The notes beneath the pieces were generated by a model. The model did not search any database. It was given only the letters and a program-made list of their open reading frames with translations, and was not told where the DNA came from. A stretch of DNA of 64,000 bases from Zasmidium citrigriseum (Eukaryota; Ascomycota; Dothideomycetes; Mycosphaerellales; Mycosphaerellaceae). Below are positions 10,392 to 21,632 of this stretch, in pieces. The stretch's first letter is position 1. Each line of letters begins with the position of its first letter. Made by a program: the position numbers and the translations under genes. The DNA lies in the NCBI GenBank assembly GCA_002786025.1, contig NHNW01000003.1, positions 1,178,001 to 1,242,000 of the forward strand. Reading direction: 5' to 3'.

Positions 10392-12164
10392 TCATGACAT
10401 CCGACGACTCCTGCCCTTGCGTCGCTTGCTTCGCTTTGCTGCCGTGGTTGTGGTTACGACCTGGAAACTTGCTGGTAGGCCGAGTGGATCGAGACGGAAT
10501 GGTGCGTGGTCAGTTGGGAGTAACATTGCGCTTGCGCAGCCATGAGCACGACAAATCACCGCAAATTTATCACCATCGTCGCCGCGAAGCCACTCGGCAT
10601 CGGGGTCGTTTTGACAGGGCCGGCATCGTGCAATGTTTGGCGAAGGGCTCAGAGTAAAGTTGTTGCGCGACTTATGTTGCTGGGATGGGCGCAGTAATGG
10701 TCGGTGGTTGCGGAAGATGAAAGCATTCCGCCGCCCAGCGAAGGTGGCGAAGTCTTCCTTGTAGTGGTCGATGGTAGTAATTGTGTGGATGAATTCGACA
10801 TGACGATGGAGGTGACTCAGGTTAGAATCACCGGGATCGTTCTTGCAGAGGCGTTGCAACTGACGGATGTCACATCCTTCGTTGTAGTAGGTTTCGAGGA
10901 GATCGACTCGATAATGCACCCAAGCAGAGTCTGCGTCAACTCGGACGTGAGCAAGTTGCAGCACATCGGCGGGCGGAAGGACCATCGTGAGGTGGAAGTC
11001 GAGGCCAGGCCACTGATGAACAAGGGACTGCTAGGCCTTGTTGTTGGTGGTCCCAGTGAGTGAAGATGATGACGACCTTCAGACGACGATCTTGTGCCTC
11101 TGCAATGTCGTTGGCTTTGCGGAGGAGCGAACCGAGGGTACCGAGCGCGGTGTCATCTGGGGCGGTATTGAGGATCCTCGGGTCGAAGGGATCTTTCCTA
11201 CTGCTAATGGGCTCTCTGACCCATGGCACCCAGCACCCGCCTGGCTGCAGTATCATGCGCTCAAGGGCCAGAATGGTGTCTGCTTTGGCTGGCTGCTGGG
11301 CCCTTCCGAAGCGAGAGTGATAGGCATCATGTAGCTCCTCAGCCCGGGCGGTGTTATTCCTGAGCAGCTGAAATGGTCTGTTTCCTGGGCCACTCGATCG
11401 TACAGTAACAATACGGAGGTCGAAGGCGTGATGCAGATCATCGGCTTTGACGTATGGTTCGACGGTGGACAGATATTCGAGTGTAACGGAGTCCATGGAT
11501 CTACCGACCGCGGCGCGGTAGTTGAATCTGACAACGATGCAAATCTGATTGCCGGTACAATGTAGAAGGTATCAATGTATGTGTCGACCCATGCCTCGAC
11601 GAGCTCGGCGAGGCTGATTCCCTCTTCCAAAGACACAATGTCGCTCGGGATCGCCTCGCAAACTTCTTCGAGCGTCACGAGACCATTGGCTCGCATGAAG
11701 TCGCAGATCCAGGTGATTGGGGATTGCTGATCAGAGTCAATGGCGATGTGTGTTCCGCTGGAAGCAGACACGGCTGCTGCTTCGTATCCAGGGCAGGTGG
11801 GATGTAGATGAGGACGGCTGAAGGCAACTGAATTGCTAGGCGTTGAGGGCCCATCTGCAGTGTGAGCATCGCATGTGAGAAGCCGTGAAGCAGTACCTGT
11901 AGCAGCACCTGTGCCAGAAATCGCACCAATGCTCTGAAGTCTGTGCAATTGACATTACACCTGCCCACCAATGCCGCATTGATATCGCTCTCGAGACACC
12001 AGTCGACGAGCTACGAAGGGTCCTCCAGATGCTTGAGGCGGGGCGTGAAGGCGGTTATCCATGTCCATGCCCAAATGTGCTGACGCCGCATAGCACTCCG
12101 CGATAGGCGCGGCACTGCGGCAGTCTCGTCGAATCGCCCAAGTTAAAGTTCGGCGCTCAGCCAA
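10392..12164 (-). pseudogene. Probable decayed or mis-framed gene, unknown function
   Basis: Protein-like sequence runs across three minus-strand frames in order: 11948-about 11545 (…GLVTLEEVCEAIPSDIVSL…), about 11544-11031 (…CIVVRFNYRAAVGRSMDS…, …ERMILQPGGCWVPWV…) and about 11030-10392 (…SAWVHYRVDLLETYYNE…). Joining them needs a frame change near 11545 and another near 11030. The first frame also meets a stop (TAA near 11955) before a further open stretch reaching 12164. Two 45-46 nt segments beginning GTCG and ending AG would restore phase if they were introns, but GTCG donors are non-consensus. I therefore favour small indels in a decaying gene. No domain is recognised, and the far N-terminal part is uncertain. 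Confidence 0.4.
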
Positions 12165-13387
12165 TGGTTAAGCTAGATAAACAGCAAGTTTCTGCATGCT
12201 TCCAACAAAGTAGCAAATAGGTGGCTGCCGAAAACTTTGGTTTGGGATGGCCCATGCGGATGATGACCACCACTCCAACAACAACCAAGTTCGAATGCAG
12301 CTCAACGCAATACAGTCCGGTACCTGAGGGGTTCGGTCTTGAGACCTGGTTTCTCTTCCCTGACACGAAAAGTGTTAGGGTTTCTCTTTTGCGCTTTCCT
12401 GCTGATGTCGTCGGTTCGAATCCACCGCTTGGCCTCAGCCTGACTTTGAATTTTAGTTTTGCACTTCCGAACGAGCGCCATCGGCTTCCAGCTAGAGTTG
12501 GCCCTTTGCATGCTTTCACGACGCTTCGAATTCGAATCTTTCTTGTAATTTCTTTTGTCAGGTTGGTGGCGTGACGTTTAAGTCGCATCGTATTTCGGCC
12601 ACAATTGAGGGTATCGCGATGCTGCATTTGCACCCTTGGTGTTCAGAGGCTTCAAGATCCAATCGACATCGCTTCGCGCAAATACATCTGGGCGCAATAG
12701 GAACCTGACTTGCACGATCGACTTCTGGAACGGCCTTCTGCGCGGACAAATCTTCGGGATGTGCATCATGAGCCAAACTTCACACGTTGAGCTAAGAGCC
12801 TGGCAGAGGCACTTTAAGACATTCCTCGTAGACCCGATCTTCAGGTCCCCCTCCTCAATCTGGCCATGCCCATGTCTTTAGAAAGCGGGTGCTGGAAGTG
12901 CTGCTTTCCTCATCCTCTTTCTATCGTCTGCGGTACTCAATTTGCGCAGCATCGATCAAACAACATCCGCCATCATCTCAAAGCACAATGATTGAGGCTC
13001 GAGACCTTTCACCCGTCCATTGATGAGCGACATATTGAGATTGTAAAGAGGAGAGTGAATTCGCAAGGGAGATGTGGTCAGGACAAAGTTCCGGGATAGT
13101 GGCTAGTGCTCAACCGCGGCTCGACGGGCTCGCGAATCCCTGCCTCTTTGTGCAAGGGTCAGCACGTGCGGAGCTTCGAAGCTCTGCCGCGCCGTCAACG
13201 CTGCTTTTTGGGCGACACACTTGGCTGCAGGCGTTGAGCTCCAATGCCTCCGCCGGGACATGCCACTCCTTCCAACTCCGTCCGCTCTTCATAGCCGCTC
13301 GTGACGGCGCATCGCAAAAGTCCACCGTCGATCGATTGACGCCATCGGAGTTGAGCGCGGTCCAAGTCGCGTGCCCCGGATTCCGAC
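12165..13387. other. Intergenic region, 1.2 kb
   Basis: No supportable gene. It contains an isolated B-box-like GGTTCGAATCC near 12413 (plus) without a matching A box or foldable cloverleaf. The segment just before 13388 is probably the 5' leader of the CDF gene. Confidence 0.4.
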
Positions 13388-15350
13388 ATGGAGCGCCAAC
13401 AGTCGAGTCCCGGTGTACCTCAAGCATATCGTATCGCCGCTCTCAAAGACTTCCTCCCACTGTCCGCCGACGATGCCTTGATCGCATCTCCTCGCGGCCA
13501 CCACTTACCCGGCATCATTCAAGCAAGATCCAGCACAAATCTCGCCCGTCCGCGTTCGCAATGGGGCCAGAGGAGGAACAGCATTTCTGCCGCCGAGATG
13601 CCCGGCTTGAGAGAGCGGAGTGATAGCTCGAGCTCAAAAGACGTCGACATGACGCAGAAAGCCAATCTCAATCCTCATGGTGGTGTGGCAGGATGGGGAG
13701 GTGGAGACGAGGCCAGCCGGAGGATGAGCTATCAAGCCAGTGTGCTTATGACACCGGAGGTTCGATCTCAACGATTGATTGGCAACACCAACCCGCGATA
13801 CAAATGGGAGAGATATTGGAAGACAGATGAGGATTTGAAGAAGATCAAGAAGAAGCCAGTTCGCCAATTCTACGAACGGACGAACTACCTCATCCAGCAC
13901 TACTTGTACATCGATCGACTGCTTGACAGCAGTCTACCTCACGATCTCATCCAAGAGTATCAACATACCTCCCCCAACCCTCAGCTCAATCCCGAAACGA
14001 CGCTTGCTGGCTTACGGGGATCTTGGCAAGGCGATCTACCTGAGACAATCGATGAAGAAGAGAATGCCGAGCCACCAAGGATATACCCCGAGCGGCATGG
14101 GTCGTTCGACAGTATCGATGCGGACGGAGGCTTCTACGCCAATGGAGCAATTGAGCATCAGCCCCCGAAAGTCAAGAGAACGCCAAAGGACATGTACTCT
14201 CTGAAAGACAAGAAACACGAAAGAAAGCCGAACGGCAATCATGAGAACGGCGAATTCGAACCGCTGCTTGAAAGGACCGATAGCATTGGCGAGGAAGAAG
14301 CGGCAGAACTACCTCCAGATCTTGACCTGGAGATGGAAGAGGAAACATCATCGCAATCTCGTATTGTGACGATTGCGATCTTGGTGAATCTGGCCGCTAA
14401 CACAGCCCTCCTGGTCATGAAGCTCATCGTCGTCCTGCTTAGTAGTTCGGTCTCCGTGCTTGCATCGCTTGTAGATGCTGCACTCGACTTTCTGAGTACT
14501 GCGATCGTTGGACTCACCACCAGGCTGATATCTCGAACGGACCAATACGCATATCCCATCGGTCGGCGGCGTTTGGAGCCTGTGGGTGTGTTGGTGTTCT
14601 CAGTGATAATGATCACTGCTTTTATCCAAGTGCTCTGGCAGGCTCTGAATGAGCTCACAAATGGCAAGCACGAGATCGTGGAGCTGGGTACCTCAGCTAT
14701 CATCATCATGGCCAGCACAGTCGTGATAAAGGGCGCTTGCTGGTTGTGGTGCCGACTCATCAAGAACAGCTCAGTGCAAGCGCTCGCGCAAGACGCCATG
14801 ACCGATGTCGTCTTCAACACATTCTCGATCATCTTTCCGCTCGGTAAGTGCACACTTGAACCACATCGAGGCGCTTCTCTCTAACACTTCGCAGTCGGCT
14901 ACTACGCACGAATCTGGTGGCTGGACCCCCTCGGCGGTGTGATACTCTCGCTCTACGTCATCATCAACTGGTCTCGCACGGCGAACAGCCACATCATGAA
15001 CCTCACAGGCGCCTCAGCCTCCGCCGATGAGCGCAACATCTTGCTCTACCTGACCATGCGCTTTGCCAAGACGATTAAGAAGATTCAAGGCCTGCAGGCG
15101 TATCACTCGGGTGACAAGCTCAACGTAGAAGTGGATATCGTGCTTGACGAGAGCACCAGTCTGAGGGATTCTCACGACTTGGGCGAGAGCTTGCAGTATG
15201 TGCTGGAGAGTGTGCCGACTGGTAAGTTTCTTGACCTTCAATGCGGTTGTGGAGATGATGCGCTGACATGGCATGCTAGTGGATCGCGCGTTCGTGCACA
15301 TGGATTATGCCGATTATAACTTGCCGTCACATATGCAACAAGATTCGTGA
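13388..15350 (+). CDS. Cation diffusion facilitator, Mn-type signature
   Basis: Three exons (13388-14843, 14895-15221, 15280-15350) with GTAAGT donors, 617 aa. The N-terminal 320 residues are cytosolic, Ser/Asp-rich and disordered, with a short conserved-looking block FYERTNYLIQHYLYIDRLLD. The membrane domain starts near 322 (IVTIAILVNLAANTALLVMK). TM2 carries DAALD and TM5 carries DAMTD. DxxxD in both helices is the pattern of Mn-transporting CDFs, whereas Zn members use HxxxD. A C-terminal domain follows (ADERNILLYLTMRFAKTIKK…), ending in FVHMDYADYNLPSHMQQDS. Likely role: proton-coupled export of Mn2+ from the cytosol into an organelle such as the Golgi or vacuole. The family call is firm; metal and membrane are inferred. 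Confidence 0.9.
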
Positions 15351-15862
15351 GCGATGTTATTGTACGATGTGAGTCCAAGCAGATCTTCCTCATTGCATAG
15401 CCCGCGCTGACTCGAGACAGAGCTGACAAGTAGATCTATACATAGCGACAGGACTTGTATATACTCAACTTTACCAAATGCAAGATGAATGCATCAAAGG
15501 AGATTCTAAAGGTGGTCTTTTTGGTGTCGATTTCTTCTACTTTACATCAAGAGGCCTTAGAGGATCTTGTCCATGCCATCTTGTCTTTACGCCATGAGTT
15601 CTATTCTACATTTGAGGGCCTTAAAAAAGACCTGGCTGCCATGGCCGCTGCTTTCGAGGCAGCACAGCTTTCGTACGTCCAAGGTACTACTCGCCATGCC
15701 GGCCGGCCAGTCTTTTCAACGCCATCGCTTCCATCAAAACAGTATTCGCATCGCAGTATTCCAAACAGTCTTGGGGGTATCATAACAAACAGTAAGCCAG
15801 TCAAAGAAAACTCCGTCGCATGCCAGGTCAATCGCACAATGCCGGCGAAGTCTCGACGAAGA
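15351..15862. other. Convergent intergenic region
   Basis: 3' flanks of the CDF gene and of the minus-strand 767-aa gene. A 172-codon ORF on the plus strand runs into the antisense of the neighbouring gene and has no domain, so I do not call it. Confidence 0.4.
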
Positions 15863-18277
15863 CTAGTAGAAGTAGTTGTCACCAAACAAGTTGCCAGACT
15901 GCCTCTTTTCTTCGTCAGTCAGCTCGTCCTCGGGCTTTGGCGCTTTCGCCTTGGGCACGACTGGACCGTCTAAGACGAAGTCGACGTCGTCATCGTCGTC
16001 ATCGTCTTCGTCGTCTTCGTCGTCTGGTGTGTTGGCGTTGGATGAAGTGGTGGCCGACGGGCTGAAGCTTGGGGACGAAGGGCCGGAGGAGGTTGGAGAG
16101 GTCGTAGCAGGAGAAGTCGCAGTTGGAGAGGTCGTGGCAGGAGAGGTCGCGGTTGGAGAGGTCGCAGTTGGAGAGGTCGCGGTTGGAGAGGTCGCGGTTG
16201 GAGAGGTCGCAGTTGGAGAGGTCGCAGTTGGAGAGGTCGCAGTAGGGGAGGTCGTAGCAGGCGAAACGGCGCTGGTAGGCGTTGGAGCCGAAGACGGATT
16301 GGCAGATCCAGCTGAAGAACCAGAAGTGGAAGAGCCAGCGATGAGAGAATCCAGGGAAGGCAAGCCAGCCAGCATCACGGCGATGGAGGAGAGCCCGGCG
16401 GGAGGCAACGATGGGTCATCAGCGTCAGTCTCGGTCCACCGACTGCCAACCGCAATGTCGTTCAGGTTCGGCACACCCTCCTGAGGCGTCAAGTAGCGCT
16501 CCAACTCCAACCTCCCAATCTCCTCCACAGCCAGACGCTCCAACTCCAGCTTCTGCTTTTGCGTGAATGCAGAGTGTCGGTGGGGTTGTTGACTTGGTGC
16601 TGCGGTCTTCGGTCGAGTGATTCTGATACCGTTCTGGCCTTGAAGGGCGGGCTGCGTGGATCTTCTGTTTCTTGACGATCGACCAGCGCCGACATTGCCT
16701 TGGACTCTGCCGAAGTTGCGTTGTTGTGGGACAAGCTTACCAGCGCTGCCTGAATCGTTGGCCTCATCGTCGGCGTCGTCTGGGTCTTCCTCAAGGGCAG
16801 AAGATGTAGCCATGTTTTGAAAGGGGTGAGAAGCGTTGTTGCCGTTCATGCCGTCTTGTGCGGATGCTCCCCCGTTCGGCCTATCCTCGTTCGTGCCGCC
16901 GACATCAGCTTCAACATAGTCGCTGTCCATGGAGTCGTTGACGACCTCAGCCTGTTCGTTCTGCTTCGAAAGCTCGCTCGTTTGCCCAGTCTCGTCGTCA
17001 ATGTTGTCGTTGTCGACCTCGGAGCGCTGATCTGGAGATGAAAGCGCCATGCTTTGCGCTGCGGACGAAGATACCTTGCTCGCAGGCTCACCTTGCTGAG
17101 TGTTGGCTTTGGCTTTGGTATCGTGACTCGTCTCGCCATCCGATTCAGGATCGGTATCGACGGCATCCACATGCATGTGGAGTTGTCTGTAGTTTTCCAT
17201 TCGGGCGGGGTCAACACCGTACTCCTCCGCGCGAGACGTGCCATTGCCAGATCTGGAGGACTTTTCCAGCCAGGCATACACGAGACCAGATGGGCGTCCC
17301 AGCTCCTCCAGGTGTTCCTCGAGTGCGAGCGCCTGGTCGAGGTGTGACTGAATGGCCTGAACGCCTTGGTCGCGTTGGTATTGGTCATGAATCTGGCAGG
17401 TGGCCTTCTCGACTCGATGCGCGCCCTTGAGCTCAACACGGAGCGCCTGAAGCAGGATCATGCAGCGCTGCGAGTTGACTTCTTCTTCAGTGGGTGGCCG
17501 AGGCAGGTAGCGGGCGATGATCTGGTCGAAGACGAGCGCAAGCTCTGGGCGCGAGCGCTTCTCGTTCTCGGCAGCAGCAATCACGACCTGCTTGAGAACT
17601 TCCTCGAACTGCGGTTCTTCCTTGGCCAAGATGCCCTCTTCCACTAGCTGCATGGCAGAGTCTGGGTCGATCTGGTCGGGATTGAACCGCTTCACGCCGT
17701 TCAACTGAGGAGCAAGATTAGCAGTACTCGACATGATGTGTGTGCTTTCCGTACCACCCAGAATAGTTCGTAGACATCACCAACTCGTAAAGAGGGAGTT
17801 CGACTTGCGAGGCTGATGAGGTGGCCTTCCACTGACTTGAGGGCCTTGCACAGCATCGGAGATTTCGACTCGAGCTGTGAGTCGACAGCCAATGCCTGCA
17901 TCTGCTCGAAGCTCAATGAGGTGATATCGGGCAGTTGCTTCGCTTTGACCTGCCGACTGAACAGCGAGATCTCAGTCTCTCCAAAGCCGAGGCCTTGAAG
18001 GGTGAACTTGAGGGCAACTAGCCCACATTGGGTGCCGTTGGCTGCGCAGCGGGGTTAGTTGTTGGCTGTACTCGAGACTCGAGAGTGCCTGGGAGAGCTT
18101 ACCTTTCCTGTTGGCATCGCGAATGGCATTGCGCTTGTCTCGGTGGTTCTTGACTGTGTCGATTCTGGACGCACGTTTCTCGGCCCTCAACTGCTGCTCC
18201 CTCGACTGCTGGGCTCGCCCCTTCTTTGACTTGGTGTCGCTCTGCTTACTCGATTTGCCCGGACGAGTGGGCGCCAT
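15863..18277 (-). CDS. Unknown 767-aa protein with coding minisatellite
   Basis: Three exons (18277-18103, 18041-17755, 17704-15863). Intron 1 has GTAAGC and AACTAAC. Intron 2 (50 nt) has GTACGG and a TGCTAAT branch site, and it removes an ATG at 17734 that would otherwise look like the gene start. The spliced frame joins a basic N-terminus (SKKGRAQQSREQQLRAEKRA) to a helical globular part (VGDVYELFWVLNGVKRFNPD…), together about residues 60-300. Long acidic and disordered regions follow, then a Leu/Glu helix (KQKLELERLAVEEIGRLELE), a run of 5-residue TSPTA repeats, a poly-Asp stretch and a conserved-looking end (EEKRQSGNLFGDNYFY). No catalytic motif or membrane segment is visible. The basic start could be a nuclear/nucleolar signal. 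Family not recognised. Confidence 0.72.
15981..16024. repeat. GTC/ATC trinucleotide tract coding poly-Asp/Glu
   Basis: Imperfect trinucleotide repeat inside the 767-aa gene. On the minus strand it reads as an acidic run of Asp with a few Glu. Confidence 0.75.
16092..16264. repeat. 15-bp coding minisatellite (about 11 units)
   Basis: Tandem 15-bp units of the form GAGAGGTCGCAGTTG, with A/G and A/T variants between copies, in frame in the 767-aa gene. They encode pentapeptides TSPTA or TSPAT. Because the unit is a multiple of three, copy-number change would lengthen or shorten the protein without shifting the frame. Confidence 0.9.
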
Positions 18278-19357
18278 GTTGCCGGTGTTGCGATGGCTCT
18301 CGAGGATTGGAAGTGGCTTGTCAAGGATGAGAAGGACTGAGAGTGGGCAGGGCTTTAAGAAGGGAGGGGCTGTCCGTTCATTCACTTGCGCGGGGCGACC
18401 CGCGTGCAGGGATTCGCTCTGAGTCACCGCCGACGCCCGACCCTCCCGCCTATAAAAACCCCGCCCTCCCTCCTCCATTTCCATCTTCTTTCTTCCTACC
18501 AAGTTGGCCGATCACGGGTCAGGAGAGCAGTCGAGGGCAAGTCGGCCGGGTCATTGGGCCACTGCAAGTTCAAGATTCGCTCTTGCTTGTGGATGGTTCC
18601 TCACCCGCGCACGGGATGGGCGTGACGAAGCTGGGTCCTGCAGGCGGTGGATTGCGACGAGCGTCTGGGCGGGTTCAGATGTGTAGCATGGTGTCGGCCG
18701 GCCACGGCGGTCATGCTATCATGAAGGGGATGCTTCTGCCTCTGGCTTTGCTCCCTGAGGCCCGACCCAGCGATCACTTGGGCAGCGGTTCTCCGGCCTG
18801 TGAAAGCCATGCCACGAGACTGAGGAAAAGAGGAAATGCGGCTTGGTGGCCCCTGGTCGCAGGAACGCGGCCCTGCGTTGAAGTTTGCCCGTCCCATCGA
18901 GCACTCCAGGGCAGGGCCGCGGGCAAGTACTCCCAATCCCCATTTGAATCTTCGACTCGATGAACAGATGACATGCAACCTTGACAGGTCTCTCAGTGGG
19001 TGGTGCCGAGCCAGGGTGGGCGGACCTGACTCCAATGATTTCATTGCTCTTTTTTCATCAGATCTTTGGCGTTCGACGACTGCTCAAGACTGGAGAGGAG
19101 GTGTAGCAAAGTAAGACCAATTTACGGAGCGGTCGCAGTATTGACGGTCTCATCCCGCCATAATTGAGATACGATTGTAGAAGGTCGAGTCCAGACAGAA
19201 CGTTGAAGCAATAGCAGAGGTGAGGTCGGGATGTCCCGCTAACCAGATCTGGACGAGGCGCTAAGCGCCGGTTTCGGACTTTCACAAGGATATGGCCTTG
19301 CCAGTAGAAGAAGACTGGTATTCATCTGCTCGACATAACTCGTTGCCATTCTATTCA
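18278..19357. other. Intergenic region with orphan promoter-like sequence
   Basis: Over 1 kb without a supportable protein gene. ORFs of up to 206 codons on the plus strand are Gly/Pro/Arg-rich and domain-free. A strong plus-strand TATA box and pyrimidine tract are present at 18451-18500. Confidence 0.4.
18451..18458 (+). promoter_or_regulatory. TATA box with following CT-rich tract, no gene assigned
   Basis: TATAAAAA on the plus strand, followed by a C/T-rich tract (about 18462-18500) typical of fungal transcription start regions. No good ORF follows, so it could drive a non-coding or antisense transcript. It could also be coincidental. Confidence 0.35.
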
Positions 19358-20680
19358 TCACGCCGGTGCGACCTCCGTCTCATACGTTCGATCCTGTGGC
19401 GAGTCCATAAACCTCTCAAATCCAAATCCTCGCCGTACCATTCCCTCACCATTGTCTGATTTCCTTTCCGTCTCGGGCTTGAAAGAAACGGTGCTGTATC
19501 CCCTGATTAACCTTCGAATGTAGCAGGACTGCGCCGCTCTTGTCAAATACCTCCTGCGAAACGTATTCAGCGAGTTCTCAATGACTTTCTCCGCCTCTTT
19601 CGGGTTGTCCAGATAGTACTTGACCTTCGGCTCGAGGTCGGTCCAATTCCGCTCCACGCCAATGCAGTTCTGGTCTGGTCCGTCTGGCTTCAGGAGATGG
19701 GTATAGTAGACGTTCCAGTCCAGCTTGTGTACGATTGGGATCGAGTCGCAGGCGAGGAGGTACTTCAAACGGCCGGAGTACGCTATGCCTTCCGTGTGGA
19801 CGGTAAAGGCATATCTGCACATCTCATTGATCTGAATGCCGTCTTTGTCATCCAGGCCCCCCCAATCGACTATAGCCACGTCTGCCCAGTCCTTCTCTTT
19901 GGTTTCGTTGACGAGCGCTCCTCTTACGGGCCAGTTGACCCACCCGGCGCCGCGCCAGACAATCTTAGGAATCTTGCTGAAGAATGGGCTATCGTACTGA
20001 GCGGCTCGTCTTCGTGCATCGCGATAGGACCCCATTGGGTACGCATACCAGAAGTCGAAGTTGGGGAAGAGCCAGATGCGCTGATGTGCCTCGTTTTCCT
20101 TGAACGAAGCCACTGACCAGTAGGAGTGGGTGTCGTCTTGACCGCCCGGTGGGTCAGAATTGTCCTGAAGGACGAGCGATACTTCGATGGTGGGTAGCCT
20201 CTCGCCGCCAGCGCTTGCGCTGTCAACTGCCCGCTGTAAAAGGTTCAGAACACCAATTACTCGCCCTTTGTAGCCCAGATGGCCCATGGAGCCCAAGGTC
20301 TCCAGGATGCGCAGCTCGTTCTCGTGAATCAGAACACGCACTGCGCCGCCGCCAGAGCCTTCACCAGGTTCGCGCCATGATTTGATCTCAACATCTTGCT
20401 CCGAGATAGTGTGTCCTCGCTTCTTCCAATATGCTACTGCCCGGTCGATGTCGTGATAGAGGTCGGGAAAGAAGTCGGTGCACTGTTGCTCGGTCAACGC
20501 ATCGCTGCCTTCGAGATCGAAATGGAGTGGTTGCTGCAGTCCCTTTACGCGAGTATCTCGGAATGGTGGGCGAAAGTTGGAGCCGCTATCACTCTTTTTG
20601 TTGCCTCCAGCGTTGAAGAAGAATAGGAGGGCAATGAAAGCGGCCACAATCAACCACAGCCGCTTCCACATGGTCTCCAT
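19358..20680 (-). CDS. CAP10/GT90-family glycosyltransferase
   Basis: Single exon, 440 aa from the Met at 20680, chosen because it places a type II signal anchor (RLWLIVAAFIALLFFF, residues about 6-21) at the N-terminus. The frame stays open another 54 codons upstream. The lumenal domain carries GT90 (CAP10-like) features: WLFPNFDFWYAYPMGSYRDAR, KIPKIVWRGAGW (the WRG block), CRYAFTVHTEGIAYSGRLKY and LLACDSIPIVHKLDWNVYY. The family includes Cryptococcus Cap10/Cap59-related beta-xylosyltransferases and animal POGLUT. Probable role: Golgi transfer of a sugar (xylose or glucose) to a glycan or protein. Donor and acceptor are unknown. Confidence 0.88.
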   Translation of the reverse strand: METMWKRLWLIVAAFIALLFFFNAGGNKKSDSGSNFRPPFRDTRVKGLQQPLHFDLEGSDALTEQQCTDFFPDLYHDIDRAVAYWKKRGHTISEQDVEIKSWREPGEGSGGGAVRVLIHENELRILETLGSMGHLGYKGRVIGVLNLLQRAVDSASAGGERLPTIEVSLVLQDNSDPPGGQDDTHSYWSVASFKENEAHQRIWLFPNFDFWYAYPMGSYRDARRRAAQYDSPFFSKIPKIVWRGAGWVNWPVRGALVNETKEKDWADVAIVDWGGLDDKDGIQINEMCRYAFTVHTEGIAYSGRLKYLLACDSIPIVHKLDWNVYYTHLLKPDGPDQNCIGVERNWTDLEPKVKYYLDNPKEAEKVIENSLNTFRRRYLTRAAQSCYIRRLIRGYSTVSFKPETERKSDNGEGMVRRGFGFERFMDSPQDRTYETEVAPA

Positions 20681-21632
20681 GCTTCCAGCAAGTATGGCTG
20701 CAGGAATGAACAAAGAGACAACAGAAAGTACATTTACCTCCAAGAATACTTCATTTTGCAGGATTGCGACATGTGGCCAAAGAGACGAAGGGTATGACCG
20801 AGTGGCTAATGATCCTGTGAACGACAAGCGGCACAACCACAAGGCTTAGATTGCTAGCCATATCCAGTATGATGAACAGCGGTACAACGATACAGGCGTT
20901 CGTATCCGTTAAGGAAGACAGCAGCGTACAGAAGACCTTACCGGTCTTGGCAGTGCTCGTCGAACCGAAGGAGCAGTGTCGTCCGAATGGGGGCTGGAGA
21001 CAAAAGGCTACTCAGCGACTATCGATATGTAGCTGAGTGATCCAGCCATGTGCGTACTGATTACGGTAGGCAGTCTGCCAGACTTGAATAGAAAGGACCA
21101 ATGAGATTCCTGGTTGCAATTCTTCAGGCTCGGTAGGAGCGATGCGGCGTCGACCAGAAGACTAGGTGCAGGCGAACAGGATGGGGAAACGAAGTTGTGC
21201 TTCCCGCTATCGTCAAAGGATTGAGCTTCTCCATGTTTTGCTTTCCTGCCGTTCGTCAACGTTCACGGCTTGAGCATGTCTTATTGTCACCCCTTTGAAG
21301 CTCTTGAATGTCGCTTTTCGAGCTGTGGGCTATTCTCGCGTGTAGGGGCATAGCCATAGTATCAAGAAAACGCGAAACGACTGCGTGACCCTCCAGACTA
21401 GGCAGCGCGAGGGCGAGGGCGTCACATGGCGTGTGGTTGTTGTGAAGAAAGTGGACGCGAGCGGGATGGCAGACTAAACTGCGAGGAACTAGCGCTGGGC
21501 CCGTGCACGATTTGATGTGCAGGGATCTGCTCGCTAAGCAGTCGCTTGAAGACACTTTGCTTGGCATCAACAACACGTCTACCACCGGCAGGCACAAGCA
21601 GAGTTCGGGTTCGCATTGGTATCAGCTTGAAA
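20681..21632. other. Divergent intergenic region
   Basis: Between the glycosyltransferase (minus) and dTMP kinase (plus). Likely contains both promoters; no gene seen. Confidence 0.4.

Noticed and set aside
12330..12450. Possible tRNA gene on the plus strand (GGTTCGAATCC B-box-like)
   Set aside because: No A box at the right distance, the T-stem does not pair and no acceptor stem was found.
15455..15973. 172-codon plus-strand ORF
   Set aside because: Overlaps antisense to the end of the 767-aa gene, has no domain and no intron or promoter support.
17732..17734. ATG at 17734 as start of the long minus-strand gene
   Set aside because: It lies within a well-formed intron, and the upstream exons continue the protein in phase.
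18343..18963. 206-codon plus-strand ORF over the orphan TATA box
   Set aside because: It starts upstream of the TATA box and its translation is Gly/Pro/Arg-rich with no domain.
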